From Alphaproteobacteria bacterium (lineage in GTDB: Bacteria; Pseudomonadota; Alphaproteobacteria; Micavibrionales; Micavibrionaceae), in assembly GCA_002401695.1 (NCBI GenBank), contig NVTV01000001.1, forward strand, positions 482,501 through 546,500: DNA of 64,000 bases, given 5' to 3'. Under the pieces are notes generated by a model, which saw only the letters and a list, made by a program, of their open reading frames with translations, was not told where the DNA came from and did not search any database. Below, in pieces: positions 55,463 to 64,000 of the stretch. The translations under genes were made by a program, and so were the position numbers. Numbering within the stretch: the stretch's first letter is position 1; each line of letters begins with the position of its first letter.

Positions 55463-55660
55463 TTAACGCCCAAGCCCCATAACCAACAAAATCAAATACG
55501 CAATGATCTGATCGGCAAAGTACAAAAAGATAGAAGATACAAAAACCATAATGAAAACCGCAATCATGCTGACTGTTGTTTCCTGACGTGTCGGCCACGT
55601 TACTTTTTTGGCTTCAATCTTGACTTCATTAACAAATTTAGCCGGTCCTATTTTTGCCAT
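55463..55660 (-). CDS. secE: preprotein translocase subunit SecE
   Basis: 65 residues, the short single-helix form usual outside enterobacteria. The conserved amphipathic region EVKIEAKKVTWPTRQET precedes one membrane helix (about 30-60). Part of SecYEG. It is followed by nusG; gcvPB ends 138 bp upstream instead of the usual tuf-trnW arrangement. Confidence 0.96.
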   Translation of the reverse strand: MAKIGPAKFVNEVKIEAKKVTWPTRQETTVSMIAVFIMVFVSSIFLYFADQIIAYLILLVMGLGR

Positions 55661-55798
55661 TCGTATTTTCTTTCTCTCAAAAAACTCTTTCGCCCAAGGC
55701 TCGTGTCGTGACCAGTGTCACATTTTCATAGAGCCAATTTTTATGGGAGTGAGTATTGATTACACCAAAAATATTCCAATAGCCAGAGAAAAATAACC

Positions 55799-57295
55799 TC
55801 AGGCAGCCTCTTTCCACCGCAATACCGGTTTACGTGCGGCTTTAACCTCATCCAGACGCTTACGCGGACTGGAAATCGGGAAATCATGGAACTCATCGGC
55901 CTTGCCATCACGCGCATCGGCGGCAATATTTTTCATTGTTTCAATGAAACTATCCAGCGTCTCTTTGCTCTCGGTTTCAGTGGGTTCAATCAACATTGTC
56001 CCCGGTAAAACCAGCGGGAAGTAAATCGTCATCGGGTGATACCCGTATTCGACCAAAGCCTTCGCGATATCCAGCGTAGAAACGCCATGCTCTTTCTGTT
56101 TCTTATCGGTCAACAAACATTCATGCATACATGGCCCGTCAAAAGGCACATGATAATCATCGGAAAGCTGTTTCAGAACATAGTTCGCATTGAGCACCGC
56201 ATCTTCCGACACTTGTTTCAAACCATCCGCGCCATGAGACATCATGTAAGCCAAAGCGCGTACATGCATGCCGAATTGCCCCTGAAAGGCCTTCAGCACG
56301 CCAAGCGTTGTTGGACGATCATCCACGCCTTCTAACACGTAAGAGCCATCTTCTGCCTTAATAACCGTCGGCACAGGCATATATTGCGCCAACTCTTCCG
56401 TACAGCAAATCGGGCCGGAACCCGGGCCACCGCCGCCATGGGGCGTGGAGAATGTTTTGTGCAGATTGATATGCATCACATCCGCGCCGAAATCCGCAGG
56501 GCGCACCTTACCAACCACCGCATTAAAATTCGCACCATCGCAATAGAAATAGCCACCTGCCTCATGCAGCAAATCGGATATCTCCAGAATATTGGTTTCA
56601 AACAAACCGCATGTATTGGGGTTTGTCACCATCATGCCCGCAATATCTGCGCCCTTATCATCAGTCTTGTACAAAGCCTCTTTAAACGCTTCAACCGTTA
56701 GGCGACCTGTGCCTTGGGTAGATATACTGCGCACATCATAACCGCACATCACCGCTGTTGCTGGATTTGTACCGTGCGACGAATCGGGGGTAAGGATAAT
56801 TCTCTTATGAGCATTGCCTTGCTGTTCATGTGCACGCGCAATGGTCATAATACCGGCAAGCTCGCCATGCGCACCCGCAGCAGGTGCGAGGCACACACCC
56901 CGCAAGCCCGTTAGCTCCGCCAACCAATGCTGTAATTCATGCATAAGTTCCAACGCACCTTGCGCCGTACTGACAGGCTGCATCGGATGCGCATGCGCAA
57001 AACCGGGCAAGCGCGCCAGTTTTTCATTCAAACGCGGGTTATGCTTCATCGTACAAGAGCCTAATGGGAAAAACCCGTGATCAATGGAGTAATTCCATGT
57101 ACTCATCCGCACAAAGTGCCGCACAATCTCAGGCTCGCTAAGCTGTGGCAGGCCTATAGATTCGCGTTGTTCCACACCTGTGCGTGACGGGGTATTTTCA
57201 AGAGACGGTAAATCAACGCCACACGCATCACGTTGATCCTTCTCCCACAGCAGGCTTTCTTCATAGTGTAATCCACGATTTTCAGCATTTGTCAT
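55799..57295 (-). CDS. gcvPB: glycine dehydrogenase (decarboxylating) subunit 2
   Basis: 498 residues. C-terminal half of the P protein, a PLP enzyme that decarboxylates glycine and passes aminomethyl to GcvH. NYSIDHGFFPLGSCTMKHNPR, HGTNPATAVMCG and the PLP lysine in MHINLHKTFSTPHGGGGPGSGP are visible. It is the last gene of the gcvT-H-PA-x-PB run; a small unknown gene lies between it and gcvPA. Confidence 0.96.
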   Translation of the reverse strand: MTNAENRGLHYEESLLWEKDQRDACGVDLPSLENTPSRTGVEQRESIGLPQLSEPEIVRHFVRMSTWNYSIDHGFFPLGSCTMKHNPRLNEKLARLPGFAHAHPMQPVSTAQGALELMHELQHWLAELTGLRGVCLAPAAGAHGELAGIMTIARAHEQQGNAHKRIILTPDSSHGTNPATAVMCGYDVRSISTQGTGRLTVEAFKEALYKTDDKGADIAGMMVTNPNTCGLFETNILEISDLLHEAGGYFYCDGANFNAVVGKVRPADFGADVMHINLHKTFSTPHGGGGPGSGPICCTEELAQYMPVPTVIKAEDGSYVLEGVDDRPTTLGVLKAFQGQFGMHVRALAYMMSHGADGLKQVSEDAVLNANYVLKQLSDDYHVPFDGPCMHECLLTDKKQKEHGVSTLDIAKALVEYGYHPMTIYFPLVLPGTMLIEPTETESKETLDSFIETMKNIAADARDGKADEFHDFPISSPRKRLDEVKAARKPVLRWKEAA

Positions 57296-57329
57296 TCATA
57301 CAAACCTTTATGACTTAAGAGTAATGATT

Positions 57330-57713
57330 CTAAAAACGAACAGAAACAGCGTAACATTCAAATTTCTCGGTGTGATTATTGCCGATTTTATCCGATATTT
57401 CCACAAGCAAGCGTCCGGCAATACGATCTAAGAACATCTTTGTTGTTTCATTGTTATGAAGCCATTTTGCTGAAATCGCCGTTTTGTTAAATATCGTAAG
57501 TGTTTTCGGGGGAAGCAGCTCACCCGCCATAATAATGGTGCGACTTTCATCATCGATTAAAAAACTGATAGTCGATTCAGGGTTTGTACATTTGATCGCC
57601 TTTTGCCTAACCTCAGGTCTTGGCATTAACTGTGTCGAAATAAAGATAAACCCACCCAAAATAACGCATAAACCAACCATAACAAATGTAATAATAAACG
57701 TCGTATTTCCCAT
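57330..57713 (-). CDS. small single-pass protein inside the gcv operon, unknown
   Basis: 127 residues. N-terminal membrane helix (about 7-28) and an extracytoplasmic domain with two Cys. No family recognised. GAGGG precedes the ATG. It sits between gcvPA and gcvPB, which are adjacent in most genomes, with 23 and 34 bp on either side, so it appears to have been inserted into the operon without breaking its neighbours. Confidence 0.65.
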   Translation of the reverse strand: MGNTTFIITFVMVGLCVILGGFIFISTQLMPRPEVRQKAIKCTNPESTISFLIDDESRTIIMAGELLPPKTLTIFNKTAISAKWLHNNETTKMFLDRIAGRLLVEISDKIGNNHTEKFECYAVSVRF

Positions 57714-57736
57714 TATATTTCCCTCTATGTAAAACC

Positions 57737-59014
57737 TTACAAAATCTCCGACAGTGTTTCGAGTAACTCCTGAATATGAGCCTCCGTTGTCATTTCTGTC
57801 GCCGTAACCAATAACCGATTACCTTCCAAAGCATACCCGCCAATAATATTGCATGTTGCCAAATCTTCAACAACAATAGAGGCAGGCTTGGGCAATTCTA
57901 TCGTAAATTCGTTAAAGAAATGCTCACTGATAATAGTGACACCATCAATAGAAGCAAGCGCATCCGCCAAACGACAGGCTGCCTCATGATTAAGACGCGC
58001 CAATTTCTTGAAACCGCCCTCGCCCAGCAAGCTCATATGCACGGTAAAGGCCAACGCACAAAGCCCCTGATTGGTACAAATATTCGATGTCGCTTTTTCA
58101 CGACGGATATGCTGTTCCCGCGTGGAAAGCGTCAGGACAAAGCCACGCTTGCCATCCGCATCTTCGGTCATACCGCACAAGCGTCCGGGCATTTGGCGCA
58201 AATATTTCTCGCGACAAGCAAAGAACCCCAGATGCGGGCCACCATAGCTCATCGGGATGCCAACACTTTGTGCTTCGCCGCACACAATATCGGCTTGCGT
58301 TGGCGCGGGCAGCATACCCAGTGATATAATCTCGTTAATCACAACAACCAGCAAAGCCCCTGTTGCATCGCACTTCTTACGCCATACATCATATTTATGC
58401 GGACAACCGAAGAAATCAGGCGATTGCACAATCACGCACGCCGTCTCATCATCAGGCTCACCGTCAGCCAACACACTGTCATCAATATTGCCCATATAAC
58501 TGGTCAATACATCACGATAATGCGGGTGCAGAGGCGTTCCTATAACTACTTTTTTACGCTTAGTAATACGCATCGCCATCAGGGCGGCCTCGATTGTCGC
58601 CGTTGAGCCATCATACAAAGATGCATTGGCAATATCCTGCCCCGTTAATTGCGCGATAAATGTCTGGAATTCAAACAAAGCCTGTAACGTGCCTTGCGCG
58701 ATTTCCGGTTGATACGGCGTATATGCGGTTAAGAATTCGCTACGTTGTATAATGTGATCAACACTGGCGGGAATATGATGAAAATACGTCCCCGCGCCAA
58801 GAAAAAACGGCACATCAGATGCGGCAATATTCTTTGCCGCCATCACCGATAAAGCGCGCTCAACCTCCAACTCTCCCTGATAATCAGGCAAATCAACCAA
58901 GCCATCAACAAAGGCAGATTTCGGGATATCAGTGTACAGCGCATCAACACTGTCCACACCAACGGTTTCCAGCATCTCTGCCCGTGATTTATCTGTCTGC
59001 GGAAGATATCTCAT
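57737..59014 (-). CDS. gcvPA: glycine dehydrogenase (decarboxylating) subunit 1
   Basis: 425 residues. N-terminal half of the split P protein: MRYLPQTDKSRAEMLETVGV, FLGAGTYFHHIPASVDHI, YTPYQPEIAQGTLQALFEFQ and SLYDGSTATIEAALMA are hallmarks. Forms a heterodimer with GcvPB. GGAG precedes the ATG; gcvH is 15 bp upstream. Confidence 0.96.
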   Translation of the reverse strand: MRYLPQTDKSRAEMLETVGVDSVDALYTDIPKSAFVDGLVDLPDYQGELEVERALSVMAAKNIAASDVPFFLGAGTYFHHIPASVDHIIQRSEFLTAYTPYQPEIAQGTLQALFEFQTFIAQLTGQDIANASLYDGSTATIEAALMAMRITKRKKVVIGTPLHPHYRDVLTSYMGNIDDSVLADGEPDDETACVIVQSPDFFGCPHKYDVWRKKCDATGALLVVVINEIISLGMLPAPTQADIVCGEAQSVGIPMSYGGPHLGFFACREKYLRQMPGRLCGMTEDADGKRGFVLTLSTREQHIRREKATSNICTNQGLCALAFTVHMSLLGEGGFKKLARLNHEAACRLADALASIDGVTIISEHFFNEFTIELPKPASIVVEDLATCNIIGGYALEGNRLLVTATEMTTEAHIQELLETLSEIL

Positions 59015-59029
59015 AGTAACTCCAAAACC

Positions 59030-59407
59030 CTAATCAATTTTTTTAAGATAAGCATCGTAAGCCGCGCTATCCATCAAGGCGTCCAACGCAGAGGCATCAG
59101 AAATCTTTAGCTTTACCAACCAACCATTCTCATTAATCGGCGAGGAAATCAGCTCCAACTCATCTGATATCGGTGTATTCACCTCAACGATTTCACCTGC
59201 GACAGGTGTATAAACCTCCGCCGCAGTCTTCACCGATTCAACAACAGCAACCTCATCGCCCACAGCCACGCTCTTGCCCGTGTCAGGCAATTCGATAAAC
59301 ACCAAGTCTCCAAGTGCGTCCTGCGCGTGCTGTGTAATCCCTACAGAAGCGATATCACCTTCAACATAGACACATTCATGATCCTTCGTATATTTAAATT
59401 CAGCCAT
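59030..59407 (-). CDS. gcvH: glycine cleavage system H protein
   Basis: 125 residues. Carries the lipoyl arm on the Lys of VESVKTAAEVYTPV (about residue 61). KYTKDHECVYVEGDIASVGIT and GWLVKLKISD frame the fold. Shuttles the aminomethyl group between P, T and L proteins. GGGAG precedes the ATG. Confidence 0.96.
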   Translation of the reverse strand: MAEFKYTKDHECVYVEGDIASVGITQHAQDALGDLVFIELPDTGKSVAVGDEVAVVESVKTAAEVYTPVAGEIVEVNTPISDELELISSPINENGWLVKLKISDASALDALMDSAAYDAYLKKID

Positions 59408-59431
59408 TTTTAACTCCCATTCTATTTATAT

Positions 59432-60517
59432 TTATTTCATTGCTTTGGTTTTAGGTGGCATAAAGGGCATCTTCGCCACTTCTGCCTCGATGTTACGTCC
59501 ACGCACATTCACGAAAAGGCTTTGCCCTGCATCTGCGTACTCTGTCGGAACATAGCCCTGCCCGATCGAGACACTCAAAGACGGCGAGAACCCACCACTG
59601 CTGAGCACGCCAATCACTTCATCTTCCAAATTACGAATTTCCGCACCTTCACGCGCGATGCCCTTACCCGTCAACTTAATGCCAACGCGCTTTTTTGTCA
59701 CACCACTCTCTTTTTGCGGCAACACCTTATCCGCGCCGATAAAACCAGTATTCGCCTTACCCATAACCCAACCGATGCCAGCCTCAATCGGTGTGGTCTT
59801 ACTGTCTATATCATGGCCATACAGGCAATAGCCCATCTCAAGACGCAAAGAATCCCGCGCCGCCAAGCCAATAGGCTCCACCGCGTCATGGGACAGTAAT
59901 TTATTCCATAGATCCACCGCATCATCATTTTGAACACTAATTTCAAAACCATCTTCACCCGTATAGCCAACGCGACTGATGAACATAGTGTAATCCTTGT
60001 ACCAAAGGCTCATATACGGGGTATCTGACAGATCAATGCCAAGCACGTCTTTTATAATGCCCTCGGCCTTTGGCCCCTGCAGAGCCATCAATGCCCAATC
60101 ATCGAAATGTTTGAATTCAATACCATCGGTTAGATTTTCTTTAATCCACGCAATGTCTTTGTCTTTACAACCCGCATTGATCACAAGATGAAATTCATCA
60201 TCACCCGTTCTGGTGACCATAAGATCATCAATGATGCCGCCCTCTTCATTCATCAAAACGGTGTATTTTGTACGCTTAACACCAAGCTTATCATAGGAAG
60301 ACGGGGTTAAACGCTCTAATAAATCTTGCGCACCCTTGCCTGTAAGACTGACCTGCCCCATATGCGACACATCAAACAGGCCTGCATTTTCACGCACCCA
60401 TTCATGTTCTTGTTTGACCCCTAGACCATAATAAAGCGGCATATCATAACCGGCGAACGCGCCCATTTTGGCCGATAACGCGACATGCGCGGCATGTAAA
60501 GCAGTATGACGTGACAT
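59432..60517 (-). CDS. gcvT: glycine cleavage system T protein
   Basis: 361 residues from the ATG with AAGGATTACA upstream. Tetrahydrofolate-dependent aminomethyltransferase: ENAGLFDVSHMGQVSLTGKGAQDLLERL, then AARDSLRLEMGYCLYGHDID with the conserved catalytic-region Asp/Arg, and the C-terminal GCV_T_C domain. First gene of the gcvT-H-PA-PB operon. No glycine riboswitch could be recognised in the 145-bp leader. Confidence 0.95.
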   Translation of the reverse strand: MSRHTALHAAHVALSAKMGAFAGYDMPLYYGLGVKQEHEWVRENAGLFDVSHMGQVSLTGKGAQDLLERLTPSSYDKLGVKRTKYTVLMNEEGGIIDDLMVTRTGDDEFHLVINAGCKDKDIAWIKENLTDGIEFKHFDDWALMALQGPKAEGIIKDVLGIDLSDTPYMSLWYKDYTMFISRVGYTGEDGFEISVQNDDAVDLWNKLLSHDAVEPIGLAARDSLRLEMGYCLYGHDIDSKTTPIEAGIGWVMGKANTGFIGADKVLPQKESGVTKKRVGIKLTGKGIAREGAEIRNLEDEVIGVLSSGGFSPSLSVSIGQGYVPTEYADAGQSLFVNVRGRNIEAEVAKMPFMPPKTKAMK

Positions 60518-60661
60518 TGTAATCCTTACACATTGTATTAGCGAATACCGCAAACATAGCAAAGTCCCACACTATATTGATAGAGGGAAAATACGATTCT
60601 TAAAAAATATCACCAGAGTCAAATAGAAAGAAAACAGTATCCGATCATTACATCACACAAA

Positions 60662-61420
60662 TTATTGAGGGTGAACCGTAATATCATCACCGCGCTCTGC
60701 CACGGCTTGCAAATTCAACACGTTCACAATAGGCAGGCTCACATCAATATAAACCTGAATTTCCTGACCATCCTTGATCAGATTATGAACATTGTAATAT
60801 TTATTGCTAATGTGATAAATTTTACTCCCCTTAAGAGTCCCTCCGACTTTACCAAGAATATATGTTTCCTCACCATAACTAACAATACTACAGGCAACGT
60901 TAGGTTCCTCGCATTTAGCATCCTCGAAAAGAATTGCTTTAAGCAAAGCGCGCCTGACCTTTGAAAGAAGTATTTCATTGCCAAAACGCTCATCAAGACG
61001 GCTCATTGATAACGCAAAAGTAAGAGCATCAAGATGCGCAAGATGAGATTGCACCAAATATTTATAGGAAACGAGCGCCTCATTGACCTCTTCCTTATTA
61101 TCGGATGTATCAACGATATAGGCGTATTCAGCCATCTCATCCAAAAGCTTTTTTGAAAACGGCATGTAATAATCAGATCTAGCATAGTAACCACGCATTC
61201 TGCTGACATCAAAGTCGAATTGCGTGGAGCCCTTATAAATCTTTTCAACGGCCTCATCATAATATCCTGTATACTGCGCAAGCGATCTTTGCAGTCTATT
61301 AAGTCTGGCAGATGAAGGTTTCTTGGACGCCAAAGAATTAGCTCTTCCCGATTCAGATTGCGCAGAGGCGGCGGGGATACTCATCACGAACAAACAACAT
61401 AAAATAATAGCAAAACGCAT
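60662..61420 (-). CDS. secreted hypothetical protein
   Basis: 252 residues. Signal peptide about 1-20 (ending ASAQS), then a helical Tyr-rich stretch (QYTGYYDEAVEKIYKG, RMRGYYARSDYYMPFSKK) and a beta-rich C-terminal part with two Cys (KCEEPNVACSIV), probably a disulfide. No family recognised. It lies between tuf and gcvT with its own short upstream region. Confidence 0.65.
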   Translation of the reverse strand: MRFAIILCCLFVMSIPAASAQSESGRANSLASKKPSSARLNRLQRSLAQYTGYYDEAVEKIYKGSTQFDFDVSRMRGYYARSDYYMPFSKKLLDEMAEYAYIVDTSDNKEEVNEALVSYKYLVQSHLAHLDALTFALSMSRLDERFGNEILLSKVRRALLKAILFEDAKCEEPNVACSIVSYGEETYILGKVGGTLKGSKIYHISNKYYNVHNLIKDGQEIQVYIDVSLPIVNVLNLQAVAERGDDITVHPQ

Positions 61421-61504
61421 AATTTGATACTTCCTTTTCTTTCAATATAACACCCATATGGAAAGAGGAAAACAAAAACGTTACCTAGAGTGAGAGCATC
61501 ATAG

Positions 61505-61533
61505 AAAAAGCCCCGCTAAACAGCAGGGCTTTT
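61505..61533 (-). terminator. intrinsic terminator after tuf
   Basis: On the minus strand AAAAGCCC-x-GCT pairs with AGC-x-GGGCTTTT around a 4-nt loop, followed by T residues. It lies about 110 bp after the tuf stop. Confidence 0.85.
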
Positions 61534-61643
61534 AGAATTCATTCCATTATTTATAAAGCAATTTTCTGCTCTGTCAGACGCACGTTATGACGTTTAGCAC
61601 ACTAAACAAGTAACGCAGCAGATCAGGAAAAAACGCCTATAAA

Positions 61644-62822
61644 TTACTCAACAATTTTACTAACCACGCCGGCGCCGACTGTGCGGCCACCTTCACGGAT
61701 AGCGAAGCGGAGGCCTTCAGTCATCGCGATTGGTGCGATCAATGTAACTTCCATGTTGTTGATGTTATCACCTGGCATCACCATTTCGGTGCCGCTTGGC
61801 AATGTTACTTCACCTGTCACATCAGTTGTACGGAAGTAGAACTGCGGGCGATATTTTGTAAAGAATGGTGTGTGACGACCACCCTCATCTTTGGACAAAA
61901 TATACGCTTCGGCTGTGAATTTTGTGTGTGGCTTGATTGAACCGGGCTTACAAAGAACCTGGCCACGCTCAATATCTTCACGCTTTGTACCACGCAGAAG
62001 AGCACCAATATTGTCACCAGCTTCACCGCGATCTAGCAGCTTGCGGAACATTTCAACACCTGTACAAACAGTTTTTGTTGTGTCTCTGATACCAACGATT
62101 TCGATCTCATCATTGATGTTCAAAACGCCTTGCTCAATACGACCTGTTGCAACAGTTCCACGACCGGAAATGGAGAACACATCTTCAACTGGCATAAGGA
62201 AATCTTTATCAACTTCACGCTTTGGCTGAGGAATATATGTATCTACAGCTTCCATCAATTCACGGATTTTGTTCTCGCCAATTTCAGGGTCGCGACCTTC
62301 AAGAGCAGCAAGCGCTGAACCTGAGATAATTGGAATATCATCGCCAGGGAAATCATAAGACGTTAGAAGCTCACGAATTTCCATTTCAACAAGCTCCAAA
62401 AGCTCATCATCATCAACTTGGTCAACCTTGTTCATGAAAACAACAAGAGCAGGAACACCAACTTGGCGCGCAAGCAAGATGTGCTCACGTGTTTGTGGCA
62501 TCGGGCCGTCTGCTGCATTCACAACAAGAATACCACCATCCATTTGCGCCGCGCCTGTGATCATGTTCTTAACATAGTCAGCATGTCCCGGGCAATCAAC
62601 GTGTGCATAGTGACGTGCATCTGTTTCATATTCAACATGAGCTGTTGAAATCGTGATACCACGCGCTTTTTCTTCAGGCGCACCATCGATTTGATCATAG
62701 TCCATGAACTCACCGAAATACTTCGTGATCGCCGCTGTCAGCGTCGTTTTACCATGGTCAACGTGACCAATCGTTCCGATATTACAATGCGGCTTCGTCC
62801 GCTCAAACTTTTCTTTTGACAT
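61644..62822 (-). CDS. tuf: elongation factor Tu
   Basis: 392 residues, close to the usual 394-396. GTPase delivering aminoacyl-t[13 protein letters not shown] (G1), [12 protein letters not shown] (G3) and NKVDQVDD (G4) are visible, with domains 2 and 3 complete to VVSKIVE. It lies downstream of tRNA-Gly, an order found in many bacteria, but secE-nusG are not adjacent: the gcv operon intervenes. Confidence 0.98.
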   Translation of the reverse strand: MSKEKFERTKPHCNIGTIGHVDHGKTTLTAAITKYFGEFMDYDQIDGAPEEKARGITISTAHVEYETDARHYAHVDCPGHADYVKNMITGAAQMDGGILVVNAADGPMPQTREHILLARQVGVPALVVFMNKVDQVDDDELLELVEMEIRELLTSYDFPGDDIPIISGSALAALEGRDPEIGENKIRELMEAVDTYIPQPKREVDKDFLMPVEDVFSISGRGTVATGRIEQGVLNINDEIEIVGIRDTTKTVCTGVEMFRKLLDRGEAGDNIGALLRGTKREDIERGQVLCKPGSIKPHTKFTAEAYILSKDEGGRHTPFFTKYRPQFYFRTTDVTGEVTLPSGTEMVMPGDNINNMEVTLIAPIAMTEGLRFAIREGGRTVGAGVVSKIVE

Positions 62823-62960
62823 GATAATGTCTCCTTAACTATTTAAAAACGCGCCGCATATGGCATAAAAATCAATGCTTTTATGTAGGAAACCCGCCGC
62901 GCAATGTCAATGGGTTTTTGCGATATTTTGAACTTTTAAGAGAGTATTTCAAAAACAAAT

Positions 62961-63034
62961 TGGAGCGGGCGACCGGGATCGAACCGGCATATACAGCTTG
63001 GAAGGCTGTCGTTCTACCATTGAACTACGCCCGC
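62961..63034 (-). tRNA. tRNA-Gly (TCC)
   Basis: 74 nt with encoded CCA. Acceptor GCGGGCG/CGCCCGC, D-arm GTTC/GAAC, anticodon stem ACAGC/GCTGT with loop CTTCCAA, T-arm CCGGT/ACCGG type with TTCGATC. Anticodon TCC reads Gly codons GGA and GGG. Lies 138 bp upstream of tuf. Confidence 0.96.
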
Positions 63035-63098
63035 TTCTCAAATACAGAACTATGGATTATCGGCTTTTAGAGGAAAAATCAATATCTTATATTTTTTA

Positions 63099-63476
63099 TT
63101 ATTCGTCCGCGCCCTCTTCAATCGTCGCGCGTAATTTCGGGATAGCCCGCTGAAAAGCATCATCAAGAAGCGGCACAAGATCACCCAAATGAGAAATAGA
63201 TGTGCCCTCTTCCGCGGCATCTCTCACTCCGTTCTCAATAGCCCCTGCAATCTCTCCTACACCGATAATACCCAAACCATTGCTGGATGACTTCAATGAA
63301 TGCGCATTAAAAGAAATAACGTCGCTATCATTATCAGCAACCCCTTTCTTAAGGGCCTCAAGATAAGTGGCCGCGTCCTCTAGGTAACCATCAACAAGCT
63401 CCCCCCAACGCGCCTTAAGAAGGTCCTGCGCCCCCAGTAATATATCCATATCCATGGCATCAAGGTCATAATCCAT
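63099..63476 (-). CDS. histidine phosphotransfer (Hpt) protein
   Basis: 125 residues from the ATG with AAGGA upstream; a TTG eight codons earlier overlaps the response-regulator stop. Helical bundle with the phosphorylatable His in AHSLKSSSNGLG (about residue 62), the HxxKGSS-like Hpt signature. Follows the response regulator gene, 20 bp after its stop. It should relay phosphate between a hybrid kinase and a receiver. The cognate kinase is not in the window. Confidence 0.88.
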   Translation of the reverse strand: MDYDLDAMDMDILLGAQDLLKARWGELVDGYLEDAATYLEALKKGVADNDSDVISFNAHSLKSSSNGLGIIGVGEIAGAIENGVRDAAEEGTSISHLGDLVPLLDDAFQRAIPKLRATIEEGADE

Positions 63477-63496
63477 TAAGGCATCCTTTTCTAATT

Positions 63497-63913
63497 TCAA
63501 GACTGAGCGGCACTATCTTCCTGCGGAATCCATTTATTCAGTTTTTCAAGCAATAACGATTGCCATTTCGGCAGGAAAGACTCCTTCGGCAAATAATCAT
63601 CCATGCCCGCCTCTATGCATTTTTCCATATCTCCGTCACGTTGATTAGAGGTAAACGCCAATACAGGAATATGTTTCCACCCGCCCTTTTTCTCGCGTAA
63701 CCTAATCTCTTTAGCAGTTTCCAACCCGTTCATCTCCGGCATTTCCCAATCCAGAATAATAAGATCGAAAGAATCAGGATTAAGCGTCAGCTTATCAATT
63801 GCCAAAGCCCCATTATTCACCGACGTCACCTGCAACCCGAAATCCATTAGAATCGCACCCATCATCATCCGATGTGTGTGCTGATCCTCTACAACCATAA
63901 CGTGACCGTCCAT
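63497..63913 (-). CDS. single-domain response regulator (REC)
   Basis: 138 residues. Receiver domain only: MVVEDQHTHRMM (acidic pocket), phospho-acceptor Asp in LIILDWEMPEMNG (about residue 54), Thr in VLAFTSNQRD, and the Lys in DDYLPKESFLP. No output domain. Paired with an Hpt gene, it resembles stand-alone regulators of phosphorelays in alphaproteobacteria. The remaining 87 bp to the window edge show no gene. Confidence 0.9.
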   Translation of the reverse strand: MDGHVMVVEDQHTHRMMMGAILMDFGLQVTSVNNGALAIDKLTLNPDSFDLIILDWEMPEMNGLETAKEIRLREKKGGWKHIPVLAFTSNQRDGDMEKCIEAGMDDYLPKESFLPKWQSLLLEKLNKWIPQEDSAAQS

Positions 63914-64000
63914 AACAAAACCACCTAAAATATAATTACATTCAACAAGTTACACCCCTTTGGATTATAGACCAAACAATCATGGGATTCTAGAGAAATA

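Noticed and set aside
60518..60661. Glycine riboswitch upstream of gcvT
   Set aside because: The leader is short and AT-rich and lacks the paired glycine-aptamer motifs.
1..64000. CRISPR array, prophage or insertion sequence
   Set aside because: No regularly spaced direct repeats, phage structural genes, integrase or transposase were seen.

Overview
This window looks like a chromosomal segment of a free-living alphaproteobacterium of moderate to low GC, possibly a Micavibrio or Rhodospirillales-like lineage. That placement is inferred from gene order (pal-cpoB-tilS-ftsH, an oxyR/ahpC-ahpD locus without ahpF, a Caulobacter-type cpa/tad pilus locus) and from an elongator tRNA-Met of the alphaproteobacterial type. 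No prophage, insertion sequence or CRISPR array was seen. Most genes lie on the minus strand.

Layout. (1) 0.3-13 kb: a nearly complete Tad/Flp pilus locus on the minus strand. Read from its promoter side it is tadE, a second tadE-like gene and tadG (12.9-10.4 kb), then a truncated signal-peptidase-like fragment, the flp pilin with a terminator behind it, and cpaA-cpaB-cpaC-cpaD-cpaE-cpaF-tadB-tadC. (2) 13-19 kb: a small membrane protein, a large pseudokinase-like membrane protein, an AMIN-domain secreted protein, a WecA-type sugar-1-phosphate transferase and a second, isolated flp pilin. (3) 19-25 kb: mnmD and mnmC as two overlapping genes, a Dcp-type M3 peptidase and an exported ankyrin-repeat protein. 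(4) 25-34 kb: ftsH, tilS, cpoB, pal (no tolB in this window), a SirB1-like protein, then dolP-yraN-rsmI divergent from lpoA, which is the enterobacterial yraL-yraM-yraN-yraP neighbourhood. (5) 34-39 kb: a small DUF2946-like protein and a His/Met-rich outer-membrane protein suggesting copper handling, a TetR regulator, an MJ1255-like glycosyltransferase and an MscS channel. (6) 39-45 kb: a cysteine desulfurase, 2Fe-2S ferredoxin and Dabb operon divergent from an alpha/beta hydrolase with an iron-box-like palindrome between them, then ahpC-ahpD divergent from oxyR. (7) 45-53 kb: an isochorismatase-like protein, trhO, a GST, a four-gene ECF sigma factor / short membrane protein / periplasmic metal-sensor-like / EF-hand unit, icd and mnmA. 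(8) 53-64 kb: tRNA-Met, purT, secE-nusG, a complete glycine cleavage operon interrupted by a small membrane-protein gene, tuf, tRNA-Gly, and a response-regulator/Hpt pair.

The most unusual signal is a dispersed family of five imperfect foldback elements of about 105-125 bp. They share a short core (AGCGTAT, a 4-5 nt loop, ATACG, flanked by AAGGC- and AACGATGT-like boxes). Their outer arms differ completely between copies yet pair with each other within a copy. All five lie directly downstream of minus-strand genes in the same orientation, and in four the outer arm runs into the stop codon of the preceding gene. None has a T-tract, so they are not ordinary intrinsic terminators.

Start positions were chosen by eye from Shine-Dalgarno spacing and domain or signal-peptide boundaries, and several differ from the longest possible reading frame. 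Family calls rest on recognised motifs. No database search was run.
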